Assembly (NCBI GenBank): GCA_026713745.1
Contig: JAPONU010000324.1
Coordinates: 1-18,821, forward strand
DNA length: 18,821 nucleotides
Direction of reading: 5' to 3'
From: a bacterium
GTDB lineage: Bacteria; Actinomycetota; Acidimicrobiia; Acidimicrobiales; CATQHL01
How positions within the stretch are numbered: the stretch's first letter is position 1; the number at the start of each line of letters is the position of its first letter. The notes beneath the pieces were generated by a model, which ran no database searches, was not told where the DNA came from, and saw nothing but the letters and a program-made list of their open reading frames with translations. The position numbers and the translations under genes were made by a program. Below, piece after piece: positions 1-6,991 of the stretch.

Positions 1-217
1 CATCGAGGTGTTCGGCCGGGGCGGGGCGCTGAAGTCCTCCTGGTACGGCGACTGCCTTCCCAGCCGCGACTTCCCCATGCTCATCGACCTGTACCTGCAG
101 GGGCGCCTGAACCTGGACGGCTTCGTCAGCGAGACCATCGCACTCGACGAGGTGGAAGAGGCATTTCACAAGATGGAGTGCGGCGAGGTGCTGCGTTCCG
201 TCGTCGTCATGGACTGA
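1..217 (+). CDS. NDMA-dependent-type zinc alcohol dehydrogenase, C-terminal fragment
   Basis: Only the last ~72 codons are present; the gene enters from the left edge in frame 2 and stops at TGA 215-217. The visible part is the C-terminal end of a medium-chain zinc alcohol dehydrogenase. It has the segment GDCLPSRDFPMLIDLY, then a GRLNLD turn, an ETIALDEVEEAF helix and a closing LRSVVVMD strand. This pattern is typical of the actinobacterial NDMA-dependent (tightly NAD-bound) alcohol/aldehyde dehydrogenases, which oxidise small alcohols in the cytoplasm. The catalytic and structural zinc ligands lie outside the window, so activity cannot be judged. It converges on the next alcohol dehydrogenase gene. 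Family assignment is fairly sure; substrate is unknown. Confidence 0.8.
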   Translation, partial: IEVFGRGGALKSSWYGDCLPSRDFPMLIDLYLQGRLNLDGFVSETIALDEVEEAFHKMECGEVLRSVVVMD

Positions 218-232
218 CCGCTCGGCTGGCCC

Positions 233-307
233 GGGCGGGGCCGGGATTCCGTTCGCTCCTTCGGCGCGGGCGCAAGGCGTCGCGAATCGGCCTCCGCGGC
301 CCCGCCC
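233..307. terminator. Possible shared terminator structure between convergent dehydrogenase genes
   Basis: The 159-nt gap 218-376 separates two convergent genes. It holds a perfect 10-bp inverted repeat, GGGCGGGGCC at 233-242 and GGCCCCGCCC at 298-307, separated by 55 nt of GC-rich sequence. No T-run follows on either strand. It could act as a bidirectional terminator or simply be a GC-rich coincidence; the long loop keeps confidence low. Confidence 0.25.
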
Positions 308-376
308 TCGCTGGTGTGGCCCTCGTTGACCTGGCTTGGGGTCTCGCCCCCTGGAACTACGACCGTCCGGCGGTTG

Positions 377-1408
377 TCAGGCCGCCAGGACCACCTTGAG
401 GGCGTTGGTCTCAGCGGCCCTGCTGAACGTGTCGTATCCGTTCTCCATGTCCTCGAGTGGCATGCGATGGCTGATCAGTGTCGTGGCGTCAAGGGTGCCG
501 GCGATGATGGCGTTCATGAGCGAGGGGATGCTCAGGGCAGAGGGGATTCCCGTCGTGAGGGTGATCTGCTTGGCCCAGAGCTTGTCGAGAGCCAGGCTCA
601 CGGGTTCCTCGTGCACGCCGATGTTGGCGATGCGGCCTCCCGACCGGACGAGATCGGCCGCCAGTTCGAACGGCGCCGGGAAACCGGCGGCCTCGATGGT
701 GACGTCGGCCCCGAGCCCATCGGTGAGGTCGTTGACCAACTCGTGGGCCTGCTCGGGCGCCACCGCGTAGTCGGCGCCGAGTTCGAGCGCCTTCCGGCGT
801 CGTGACTCCACGAGGTCGATGGCGATGATGTTCCCGGGGGAGAAGAGTTGTGCCGATAGCACGGTGGACAGCCCGACAGGGCCGGCCCCGACGATGGCAA
901 CGGTGTCGCCCGGGCCAACGTTGCCGGCCAGCACGCCGACCTCGTATCCGGTCGCCAGGATGTCGGTGAGGAACAGCACCTGCTCGTCGCTCAACTCCTC
1001 GGGAATGGGGTACACGGAGTTCTGGGCGTACGGGACCCGTGTGTACTCCGCCTGCGTGCCGTCGATGAAGTGTCCGAGCGCCCAACCCCCGTTGAGGCAC
1101 TGGCCGTACTGCTGAGCGGTGCAGAACCGGCAGAAGCCGCATGCGGTCACGCAGGTTGCGATGACCCGGTCGCCGGGGGCGACGTTGCGGACCGCGGCGC
1201 CGGTCTCTTCCACGACGCCGACGCCCTCGTGGCCGAGCACTGTGCCGTGCGGAGTGTCGGGCACGCCACCCTTGATGATGTGGGTGTCGGAACCGCAGAT
1301 CGTGGTCGTGGTGACCTTCATGATGATGTCGGTGTCGTCGATGAGGCCCGGGTCGGGATGATCGTCCCAGCGAATCTCGTTCGGGCCGTCGTAGATCAGT
1401 GCCTTCAT
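377..1408 (-). CDS. Zinc-dependent medium-chain alcohol dehydrogenase
   Basis: A 343-aa cytoplasmic MDR-family dehydrogenase, full length for the family. The catalytic zinc site is visible as Cys38 (ICGSDTH), His60-Glu61 (GHEGVG) and Asp149 (LTDI). The structural zinc site is Cys90-X2-Cys93-X2-Cys96-X7-Cys104. The nucleotide-binding loop is GAGPVG at 174-179, and Asp198 at the end of the next strand favours NAD over NADP. It should oxidise a secondary or primary alcohol to a ketone or aldehyde, or run in reverse; threonine-dehydrogenase-like and isopropanol-dehydrogenase-like members look alike, so the substrate is open. The ATG at 1408 is supported by a strong GGAAGGAG at 1416-1423 (minus strand). 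It is divergent from the first LLM gene across a 233-nt gap and might share its control. Confidence 0.9.
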   Translation of the reverse strand: MKALIYDGPNEIRWDDHPDPGLIDDTDIIMKVTTTTICGSDTHIIKGGVPDTPHGTVLGHEGVGVVEETGAAVRNVAPGDRVIATCVTACGFCRFCTAQQYGQCLNGGWALGHFIDGTQAEYTRVPYAQNSVYPIPEELSDEQVLFLTDILATGYEVGVLAGNVGPGDTVAIVGAGPVGLSTVLSAQLFSPGNIIAIDLVESRRRKALELGADYAVAPEQAHELVNDLTDGLGADVTIEAAGFPAPFELAADLVRSGGRIANIGVHEEPVSLALDKLWAKQITLTTGIPSALSIPSLMNAIIAGTLDATTLISHRMPLEDMENGYDTFSRAAETNALKVVLAA

Positions 1409-1415
1409 GGTCGCG

Positions 1416-1423
1416 CTCCTTCC
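1416..1423 (-). promoter_or_regulatory. Ribosome binding site of the minus-strand alcohol dehydrogenase
   Basis: Read on the minus strand this is GGAAGGAG, 7 nt before the ATG at 1408-1406. It fixes that start. Confidence 0.75.
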
Positions 1424-1567
1424 GCAGCGGTTCGTCTGGATCTTCGGGGCGGGGCAGTAGCAGGTACGGACGGCGATCAGGGCTGTGACCCGTACATCGA
1501 CCGTTCGACGACTCTCCCGAGCGGACTATTTTGATCGGCTCACCACGTAGAGGCCGACGCCCGATAT

Positions 1568-1583
1568 TACTTGCTACGGCGGT
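1568..1583 (+). promoter_or_regulatory. Operator-like element, copy 1, upstream of LLM-A1
   Basis: The sequence TACTTGCTACGGCGGT nearly repeats TACTTACTACGGTCGT found at 6948-6963, upstream of the second LLM pair; 13 of 16 bases match. It sits 58 nt before the LLM-A1 start. Its position before both paralogous oxygenase pairs suggests a binding site for a common regulator, but the protein that would bind it is not known. Confidence 0.45.
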
Positions 1584-1630
1584 AGCTACTGTAGTACCGT
1601 CCGCGCCGCCCAGCCCCCCCGCTCGAGTTT

Positions 1631-1635
1631 GGAGG
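1631..1635 (+). promoter_or_regulatory. Ribosome binding site deciding the LLM-A1 start
   Basis: GGAGG lies 6 nt before the ATG at 1642. It selects this start over the in-frame upstream codons that extend the reading frame back to 1531. Confidence 0.75.
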
Positions 1636-1641
1636 ACGGGT

Positions 1642-2682
1642 ATGGAGATCGGTATCGGCTTGTGGGGCATGCAGAGCACGCGCAGTGCGCCGCTCCCGCA
1701 TGTGACCCTGTACCGACGACTCGCCGATGATGCTCAGCACGCCGAGGAGTACGGGTTCCCGTCCCTGTGGCTTACCGAGCACCGGTTCTGGTACGACGGC
1801 TACTTGCCGTCGCTCCTCACCGCAGGGGGGTTCATTGCCGGGGCCACCACGCGGCTCCGAATCGGCACCGGCTGCCTGCTATTGCCCCAGCACGACCCGC
1901 TACGCATTGCGCACGGTGTCAACACGCTGGACCAGGTCTCCCACGGGCGGTTGGACTTCGGCGTCGCCCTGGGGTACCGAGATCAGGAATTCGACGGATT
2001 GGGGATCCACCGGCGTGACCGTGCTCCACGGATGGATCACGCGCTCCGGATCCTGGAGAGGGCGTCGCGTGGTGAGGCGGTGACGGACAACGGTGCGGTG
2101 GTCACGCCGCTGCCGGTGCAACCGCAGGTGCCGATCTGGGTGGCGGCCGTGGGCGAACACGCCGTCCGGCGCGCCGCCCGGTTCGGATTCAGCATCCTGC
2201 TGTCGGACGCTCACGACGACCGGCGGGCGGGAGAGTTGGTGGAGTTGTACCACCGCACCGCTGAGGAACATGGAACCGATGTGAGCAACGCGCGCATGGG
2301 CATTCTCCGCTACGTCTGGGTCGACGAGGCGGGGGACGCGGCCGAGTCGACCGTCATTCCCCGGCTGCGGTCTCTACTGCTTGAGCAGTTGGGAGGATGG
2401 CGCTACCTGTCCGATGAAGACGGCGTGCCGCTGGGTTTCGAGACCCCGGAGAAACTCCGTCGCGCGGCCGAAGGGGTCATCCGCAACAACGCGGCGATCG
2501 GCTCGCCCAGGACGGGGATTCGAAGACTGAAGAACCTGGCTGCTTCGGGGGTGGATTTCGTGGTGGCACGCAGCCACCTCATCTCCCAGACGCAGCCCGA
2601 GTTGTATCGCGCCATGGAACTGTTGGGCACAGAAGTAGCTCCGGCCGTCGCCGACGCCGGCGCCCGGGTCGGGGAGGTCTGA
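1642..2682 (+). CDS. Luciferase-like (LLM class) flavin-dependent monooxygenase, A-type subunit 1
   Basis: A 346-aa bacterial-luciferase-superfamily protein: a TIM barrel that uses reduced FMN (or F420) supplied by a reductase to insert oxygen into, or oxidise, a substrate. The N-terminus MEIGIGLWGMQST is the first barrel strand. The segment TEHRFWYDGY (45-54) corresponds to the EHHF region of LuxA, so His47 matches the LuxA active-site His44. HGRLDFGVALGYRDQEFDG (101-119) is the usual flavin phosphate-binding region, and VPIWVAAVG is a later conserved strand. The stop is followed after one base by LLM-B1, so the two are probably co-translated and may form an A/B heterodimer as in LuxAB. It is clearly paralogous to the gene at 6992-8038, including a shared EQLGGWRYL block. 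No reductase gene is seen nearby. Substrate unknown. Confidence 0.88.
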   Translation: MEIGIGLWGMQSTRSAPLPHVTLYRRLADDAQHAEEYGFPSLWLTEHRFWYDGYLPSLLTAGGFIAGATTRLRIGTGCLLLPQHDPLRIAHGVNTLDQVSHGRLDFGVALGYRDQEFDGLGIHRRDRAPRMDHALRILERASRGEAVTDNGAVVTPLPVQPQVPIWVAAVGEHAVRRAARFGFSILLSDAHDDRRAGELVELYHRTAEEHGTDVSNARMGILRYVWVDEAGDAAESTVIPRLRSLLLEQLGGWRYLSDEDGVPLGFETPEKLRRAAEGVIRNNAAIGSPRTGIRRLKNLAASGVDFVVARSHLISQTQPELYRAMELLGTEVAPAVADAGARVGEV

Positions 2683-2683
2683 G

Positions 2684-3727
2684 ATGCGATTCGGAATTGG
2701 CCCGTTCTCGGCCGAGGCCTTCGGAAACGTCGGTTGGACCGAGGCCTATGAAGTCATGGGTCAGGCGGCGCGGGTCGCCGAGGAGTCCGGCTTCGACTCC
2801 GTGTGGGTTGCCGAGCGCAACTTCACCGACGACGGCTATTGCCCGTCGGCGTTCGTCGCCGCGGCAAGCCTCGCCGCCCAGACCGAAGCGCTGAAGATTG
2901 GCGTGATGCCGATCCTCGGCCTCGCGCACCCCCTCTACGTGGCGGAGGATGCGGCTGTGATCGACATCCTGTCGGCCGGCAGAGCCATCATCATGCCCAT
3001 CAACGCCGTTGCCCACGAGTTGGCGGCGCACGCGATTCCCGAGTCGAGCTACGACTCGCGCTTCAGCGAGTCCGTGAGTGTCCTGCTCGACGCCTGGTCG
3101 GCTCGGCCCTTCTCCTTCAGAGGAGAGCACTGGACCATCCCGGCGCAACTCGACGGGCACGTGGAGAACCGTTCGGGCATGGTCACCGTGACGCCGAAGC
3201 CCGCGCAGATCGAACTTCCCCTCTGGATCGGCGGGTTCTGGGATTACGGCCGCCGGCTGGCTGCGGAACTTGGCCTGCCGATGGTGCTCGGGGCGGTCTC
3301 GGACAATTCTCTGCTCGGGGATCTCTGGGGCGACTACGACCGCGACGCGCAAGCTTCGGGGCGCCGGCCGCTGCGGGTGCTGATCCGCGACGTCTACGTC
3401 TCGAACGGGGACGACCCGGCCTCCGAATGCGCTCACATGCTCAGCCGCCAGTTCGAGCGGTACGACTCTTGGGGCCTGTGGAGCGGCGATGCGAGCGACT
3501 TCGAGGCCTTGGCGCGCGGGCGCTTCCTCATCGGCAACCCCGACGCGGTCATCGAGCAGATCCGCGAGATCGACGACCGCTGCGGTCTCGACAAGTTGAT
3601 CTGCCGGATGCACTTCCCGGGAATGCCGCTGCACCAGTTGCTTCGCTCCGTCCGCCTGTTCAGCAGTGAGGTCATTCCCGAATTCCGGATGCCGGATCTG
3701 CCCCACCAGATCAGGCAGGGGGTATGA
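2684..3727 (+). CDS. Luciferase-like (LLM class) protein, B-type subunit 1
   Basis: A 347-aa LLM-superfamily barrel protein starting MRFGIGPFS. It has the common strand SGFDSVWVAERNF (35-47), a P-x-L-P-type region PKPAQIELPLWIGG, and the closing VIPEFRMPDLP found in LLM proteins. At the position of the LuxA His44-His45 pair it has Arg45-Asn46 (ERNF), much as LuxB has ENHF where LuxA has EHHF. The flavin-phosphate region is also atypical: after SAGR (98-101) comes AIIMPINAVAHELAAH rather than a glycine-rich GxG stretch. I infer a non-catalytic or differently acting partner of the upstream A-type protein. The ATG follows the A1 stop by one base, with GGGGAGG at 2671-2677 inside the end of A1. 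An alternative is an independent F420- or FMN-dependent oxidoreductase. Confidence 0.82.
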   Translation: MRFGIGPFSAEAFGNVGWTEAYEVMGQAARVAEESGFDSVWVAERNFTDDGYCPSAFVAAASLAAQTEALKIGVMPILGLAHPLYVAEDAAVIDILSAGRAIIMPINAVAHELAAHAIPESSYDSRFSESVSVLLDAWSARPFSFRGEHWTIPAQLDGHVENRSGMVTVTPKPAQIELPLWIGGFWDYGRRLAAELGLPMVLGAVSDNSLLGDLWGDYDRDAQASGRRPLRVLIRDVYVSNGDDPASECAHMLSRQFERYDSWGLWSGDASDFEALARGRFLIGNPDAVIEQIREIDDRCGLDKLICRMHFPGMPLHQLLRSVRLFSSEVIPEFRMPDLPHQIRQGV

Positions 3728-3857
3728 GGGCGGAGTCCGGCACCGGCCGCAGCATCGCGTCCCGCTGCCGGGGAGCGTCGCGGAGCCGGGTGCCCGAACG
3801 GTTGGACGGCCTCGGTGTAGCGCTGTCGTTGTCCCTGGCGGTCCTGTGGTAGATCCG

Positions 3858-5048
3858 GTGAGCGCGCCGGCGCGGCCCCTCGAGGGGGTCCGCGTGCTCG
3901 AGTTGGGTGCTCTCGTGGCGGCTCCCTATTGCGGCATGCTGCTCGCCGATCTGGGCGCGGACGTCATCAAGGTCGAGCCACCGGAGGGCGACATGGCGCG
4001 GCACTTCGCGCCCTTCGTCAACGGTGAAAGCGCCTTCTTCATGTCCGTCAACCGCCGCAAGCGGAGCGTGGTCCTGGACCTCAAGCAACCGGAGGCGGTT
4101 GCCCGGGCGCACGAGATCGTCAAGCGGACCGACGTGGTCCTGCACAACTATCGAACCGGCGTCGCCGAACGCATCGGGTTCGGCTACGACGAACTCGCCG
4201 CCCTCAACGGCGGGTTGATCTACTGCGCGATCTCGGGATTCGGGCCCACCGGCCCGATGGCGCGACGTCCAGCGATCGACCTGCTGTTCCAGGCCGAGTC
4301 CGGGATGATGGCGATCACCGGCGAGCGGGACGGGTCGCCGGTGAAGGTCGGGACGAACGCCGCTGATGTCAATGCGGCGACCACCGCGGCGGCCTGCATC
4401 AATGCCGCGCTGGTGCAACGTGCCCGCACGGGGCGGGGGATGCGTGTGGACGTATCGCTGCGGGATGCGTTCCTGGCGCTGCAGGCCTGCTGGTTCTCGA
4501 GCTTCCTGGCAACCGGCGAGCAACCCGAGCGGCTCGGTGCCGGATCCCCGTTCACCGCGCCGACCGATGTGTTCCCGACGGCCGACGATTGCATCGTGCT
4601 GGCTGTCGTCAACGGCAAGCACTGGCGGATCCTGTGTGGCGTGCTGGGTCTCGAAAGTCTCGTGGACGATTCCCGGTTCGACTCCAACGAAGCGCGGGTC
4701 CGGAACTCCGCCGAGCTGCGCGACCTCGTGTCGGAGGTGCTCACCACACGCTCGACGGAGCAGTGGATCCGTGTGTTTGACGAAGCCCGGATTCCGGCGG
4801 GGCAGGTGTACGACTACCGGCAGGTCGCCGAGGACGAGCAGATCCGTCACAACCGGATGGTGCTCGGCTTCGATCACCCGACGGCCGGCGCGGTGAAGAC
4901 CCAAGGCGTTCCGTTCTGGCTGGACGGCGCAAAGAACGCCGATGCGACGCCGTCGCCGACGCTCGGCCAACACACCAGCGAGGTGCTCGTCGAGGCGGGG
5001 TGTGCTCCGGCCGACGCCGATCACCTAGCCGGTGTCGGCACGGCCTGA
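3858..5048 (+). CDS. Class III (CaiB/BaiF family) CoA-transferase
   Basis: About 396 aa, normal for the family. It transfers CoA from a donor thioester to a carboxylic acid through an aspartyl-CoA intermediate in the cytoplasm. The N-terminus is textbook: PLEGVRVLELGALVAAPYCG, then LADLGADVIKVEPPEGD. It continues with NRRKRSVVLDLK, HNYRTGVAERIGFGY and SGFGPTGP. The catalytic aspartate is most likely Asp170 in GTNAADVNAAT, before the usual helix and RTGRGMRVDVSL. The reading frame stays open back to 3666, but homology begins at about 3870, so I place the start at GTG 3858 (GTG 3846 is the alternative); neither has a strong ribosome binding site. It lies 130 nt after LLM-B1 and probably belongs to that operon. 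It may activate the substrate or an intermediate. The acceptor cannot be read from sequence. Confidence 0.88.
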   Translation: MSAPARPLEGVRVLELGALVAAPYCGMLLADLGADVIKVEPPEGDMARHFAPFVNGESAFFMSVNRRKRSVVLDLKQPEAVARAHEIVKRTDVVLHNYRTGVAERIGFGYDELAALNGGLIYCAISGFGPTGPMARRPAIDLLFQAESGMMAITGERDGSPVKVGTNAADVNAATTAAACINAALVQRARTGRGMRVDVSLRDAFLALQACWFSSFLATGEQPERLGAGSPFTAPTDVFPTADDCIVLAVVNGKHWRILCGVLGLESLVDDSRFDSNEARVRNSAELRDLVSEVLTTRSTEQWIRVFDEARIPAGQVYDYRQVAEDEQIRHNRMVLGFDHPTAGAVKTQGVPFWLDGAKNADATPSPTLGQHTSEVLVEAGCAPADADHLAGVGTA

Positions 5049-5070
5049 GGGTTTCAGCGGTGTTCGGCGC

Positions 5071-5955
5071 CTATCCGGCCGACCTCAAGTGCTGGTCTCC
5101 CGCCGCGGCGCGCGTCGAGCGATCGGTCAGGACGACGTCGGTGAACACGTCGGCGAGCAACTCCATGCCGGGCCCGAACACCTCTTCCATCGCCGGTCCG
5201 AACTGCTCGAACGTCTTCTGAACGTAGATGTCATGGCGGATGAACCCGCGAGTGAGCCCGATCATGCGACGGTCCGAGGAGATGAGGCCGGTCCAGCCCT
5301 GCTCCGGCGAGTACATCGCCCAGATGGCTTCCAGTCCGTCGCGGACGATTGCGAGATGACGATTCTGATGATTGGGGTACACCATCTTGGCGGTCGACAG
5401 GTGCTGGAAGACGCGGCCCACTCGAATCGGCGCCGGCCCCCGTCCGAACACGAGGGCCACGCTGGCCACTCCGGCGTCGGCGGCACTGTCGACATCCTCG
5501 GCCAGCTCGGACAACTCGCCCTCCCAGCCCGAGATGTAGAGCTTCGTGCGTGCCGACTTGATCGACGTGCGGGCCGATTGCATGAGCACGTCGCGGGACA
5601 CGACGCTCGACATCACCGCCGGCGACCGCTCCGGCTCGCCGGTCTCGCTGAGCATGCGCGAGAGTTCGCGTTCCGCGGCGGTGGCGCGGGCACCGAACTC
5701 CGAGCGCAGCCCGGAGATCAACTCGTCCGGGCGCGTGGCGGTGAAACGCAGAGGATCGGCACCGACCTGCACCGCCGCCCCCCGAGATTCGAGCCTGCGG
5801 AGCGCCTCGTAGACCTTCGGCTGGCTGACGCCGCTGACTTTCGAGACGGCGTATGCGGTCTGTCCCTCTTCTCTGAGCAGGCCGATGTACGTCCTGGACT
5901 CGTATTGCGTGAATCCCAAGGCCATCAGCGCGTCCACGAGGTCGCCGCTTCTCAT
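5071..5955 (-). CDS. TrmB-family transcriptional regulator
   Basis: A 294-aa regulator. Residues about 5-70 form a winged helix-turn-helix of the TrmB type: LVDALMALGFTQYESRTYI, then TAYAVSKVSGVSQPKVYEAL as the recognition helix and a wing to FTATRP. A short charged, probably coiled-coil linker follows (about 80-108), and residues about 118-275 form the effector domain typical of TrmB-like proteins (RDVLMQSARTSIKSARTKLYIS onward). Members sense small molecules, often sugars, and repress or activate catabolic genes. The frame stays open to 6219, but that would overlap the neighbouring gene. Met at 5955 opens exactly at the HTH domain, so it is preferred despite a weak ribosome binding site. 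The gene is divergent from the crotonase and convergent with the CoA-transferase (22-nt gap), so it is the best candidate local regulator. Confidence 0.85.
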   Translation of the reverse strand: MRSGDLVDALMALGFTQYESRTYIGLLREEGQTAYAVSKVSGVSQPKVYEALRRLESRGAAVQVGADPLRFTATRPDELISGLRSEFGARATAAERELSRMLSETGEPERSPAVMSSVVSRDVLMQSARTSIKSARTKLYISGWEGELSELAEDVDSAADAGVASVALVFGRGPAPIRVGRVFQHLSTAKMVYPNHQNRHLAIVRDGLEAIWAMYSPEQGWTGLISSDRRMIGLTRGFIRHDIYVQKTFEQFGPAMEEVFGPGMELLADVFTDVVLTDRSTRAAAGDQHLRSAG

Positions 5956-6015
5956 CCGCCGGATCGTACATCGTTGCACTGGCCCGCGTTGGGTGGCGGA
6001 ACACCGCATTGGTTC

Positions 6016-6030
6016 GACAGGCGGCCTGTC
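6016..6030. promoter_or_regulatory. Palindrome in the trmB-type/crotonase divergent region (candidate operator)
   Basis: GACAGG-CGG-CCTGTC is a perfect 6-bp inverted repeat with a 3-nt spacer. It lies in the 100-nt gap between the divergent regulator and crotonase genes, 25 nt before the crotonase start and just ahead of its ribosome binding site. The placement fits an operator, perhaps for the adjacent TrmB-type regulator, but binding is inference. Confidence 0.4.
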
Positions 6031-6042
6031 CGCCCCATGAGT

Positions 6043-6048
6043 AAGGAG
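6043..6048 (+). promoter_or_regulatory. Ribosome binding site deciding a TTG start
   Basis: AAGGAG lies 7 nt before TTG 6056. It supports the rare TTG start of the crotonase gene; the nearby ATG at 6037 is in another frame. Confidence 0.75.
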
Positions 6049-6055
6049 CACGGAG

Positions 6056-6850
6056 TTGAAAGTTTCTGAACTCTCAGACGTCCTGTATGAGGTGGATGAC
6101 GGCTTGGCGTGGATCACGATCAACCGGCCCGAGCGACTCAATGCGTTCAGGGCACGCACGATTGATGAGCTGGTCCACTGCTTCAAGCTGGCGTGGGGCG
6201 ATCCGGCCGTCGGCGTCATTGCGCTGACCGGGGCGGGGGATCGCGCCTTCTGCGTGGGCGGGGACCAGAAGCAGCGTCTTGAGACCGGAGACTACGGGCC
6301 CAGCGAGTACGGCGTCTTCCAGGACGAATACCTGCAACGCTTGATCCGGGACGTCCCGAAGCCGGTGATCGCGGCGGTGAACGGGTACGCCATCGGCGGG
6401 GGTCAGGTGCTGCACGTGGTGTGCGACCTCAGCATCGCCGCCGACCACGCCCAGTTCGGCCAGGCCGGCCCCCGGGTGGGATCCTTCGACGCCGGCTTCG
6501 GAACGGCGTATCTCGCCCGCCACGTCGGCGTGCGCCGCGCCCGCGAGATCTGGTACCTGTGCCGCCGTTACAGCGCTGCCACCATGCTGGAGTGGGGCCT
6601 CGTGAACTGCGTGGTGCCGATGTCGGGGTTGCGTGAAGAGGTGCGCACGTGGGCCGACGAGATGCTCGCACTCAGTCCGGCTGCCCTGAAGTTCGTCAAA
6701 CACTCCTTCAACGCCGATACCGAGTCCATCGCCGGCATCTCCGCCGTCGCGTTCGACGGTCTGGCGGCGTTCGTGGGTTCCGACGAGGCCCGCGAGGGAG
6801 TGACGGCCTTCAACGAGAAGCGTGTGCCCGACTTCGGCAAGTACCGGTGA
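6056..6850 (+). CDS. Crotonase-family protein resembling 2-ketocyclohexanecarboxyl-CoA hydrolase (BadI) / MenB
   Basis: A 264-aa enoyl-CoA hydratase/isomerase-fold enzyme. The oxyanion-hole segments are FCVGGDQKQR (65-74) and NGYAIGGGQVLH (109-120). The stretch GQAGPRVGSFDAGFGTAYLAR (about 135-155), with Ser143 and Asp145, is shared by BadI, which hydrolytically opens 2-ketocyclohexanecarboxyl-CoA to pimeloyl-CoA, and MenB, which closes the dihydroxynaphthoyl-CoA ring. Also shared are AREIWYLCRRYSA, LVNCVVP and the end AFNEKRVPDFGKYR. The first motifs (VGGDQKQRLETGDYGPSEYG) look closer to BadI as I recall it. No menaquinone genes are nearby, so I favour a C-C bond hydrolase acting on a beta-keto CoA ester, possibly alicyclic. 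Phylogeny would be needed to separate the two families. It starts with TTG and sits between the two LLM pairs. Confidence 0.8.
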   Translation: MKVSELSDVLYEVDDGLAWITINRPERLNAFRARTIDELVHCFKLAWGDPAVGVIALTGAGDRAFCVGGDQKQRLETGDYGPSEYGVFQDEYLQRLIRDVPKPVIAAVNGYAIGGGQVLHVVCDLSIAADHAQFGQAGPRVGSFDAGFGTAYLARHVGVRRAREIWYLCRRYSAATMLEWGLVNCVVPMSGLREEVRTWADEMLALSPAALKFVKHSFNADTESIAGISAVAFDGLAAFVGSDEAREGVTAFNEKRVPDFGKYR

Positions 6851-6991
6851 TCGGCTCCGCCCGATGCTCGGAGTCCGCCCGCACCTGCTGCGGCCATCCG
6901 GCGTCGGTCCCGTGCTCCGGCCAACTGCGGGCTAGATTGAGGGTCGGTACTTACTACGGTCGTCGTATTGAACACGAGCGGAGGGGTGAGC
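6851..6991 (+). promoter_or_regulatory. Intergenic region upstream of the second LLM pair
   Basis: A 141-nt gap after the crotonase. Its last third is less GC-rich (about 6932-6975) and contains the shared 16-nt element, so it probably carries a promoter for the A2-B2-ligase operon. A TAGATT at 6933-6938 could be a -10 box, but no good -35 partner was found. Confidence 0.4.
6948..6963 (+). promoter_or_regulatory. Operator-like element, copy 2, upstream of LLM-A2
   Basis: TACTTACTACGGTCGT, matching copy 1 at 1568-1583 in 13 of 16 positions. With the preceding CGG it forms an imperfect palindrome, CGGTACTTACTACGG (6945-6959), as expected for a dimeric regulator. It ends 28 nt before the LLM-A2 ATG, close enough to overlap a core promoter. 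Confidence 0.45.

Larger units (their letters stand above)
1409..1641. promoter_or_regulatory. Divergent promoter region between alcohol dehydrogenase and LLM-A1
   Basis: This 233-nt gap is the only long non-coding stretch before the first oxygenase pair. The centre (about 1521-1575) is less GC-rich than the surrounding genes, as expected for promoters firing both ways. It holds a dense set of overlapping short palindromes at 1573-1599: GCTAC/GTAGC (1573-1577 and 1582-1586), CTACTGTAG (1586-1594), and outer arms CGGTA (1580-1584) and TACCG (1595-1599). I could not assign convincing -35/-10 boxes on either strand. Confidence 0.5.

Noticed and set aside
1501..1575. Sigma70-like promoter boxes (TTGATC at 1531-1536 with GATATT at 1563-1568)
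   Set aside because: The spacing is 26 nt, too long for a standard promoter, so no core promoter is called.
1531..1641. Upstream extension of LLM-A1 to 1531
   Set aside because: The region holds the regulatory palindromes. GGAGG at 1631-1635 points to ATG 1642, where the barrel's first strand begins.
2579..3706. A 375-codon minus-strand frame opposite LLM-B1
   Set aside because: The plus strand encodes a clear LLM-family protein with matching paralogue at 8074-9093. The minus frame shows no motif or ribosome binding site.
3666..3857. N-terminal extension of the CoA-transferase frame
   Set aside because: The extension overlaps the end of LLM-B1 and has no family similarity. The conserved N-terminus PLEGVRVLEL begins just after GTG 3858.
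5956..6219. 88-codon extension of the TrmB-type regulator
   Set aside because: It would overlap the divergent crotonase gene and its promoter, and has no domain. The HTH domain begins directly at Met 5955.
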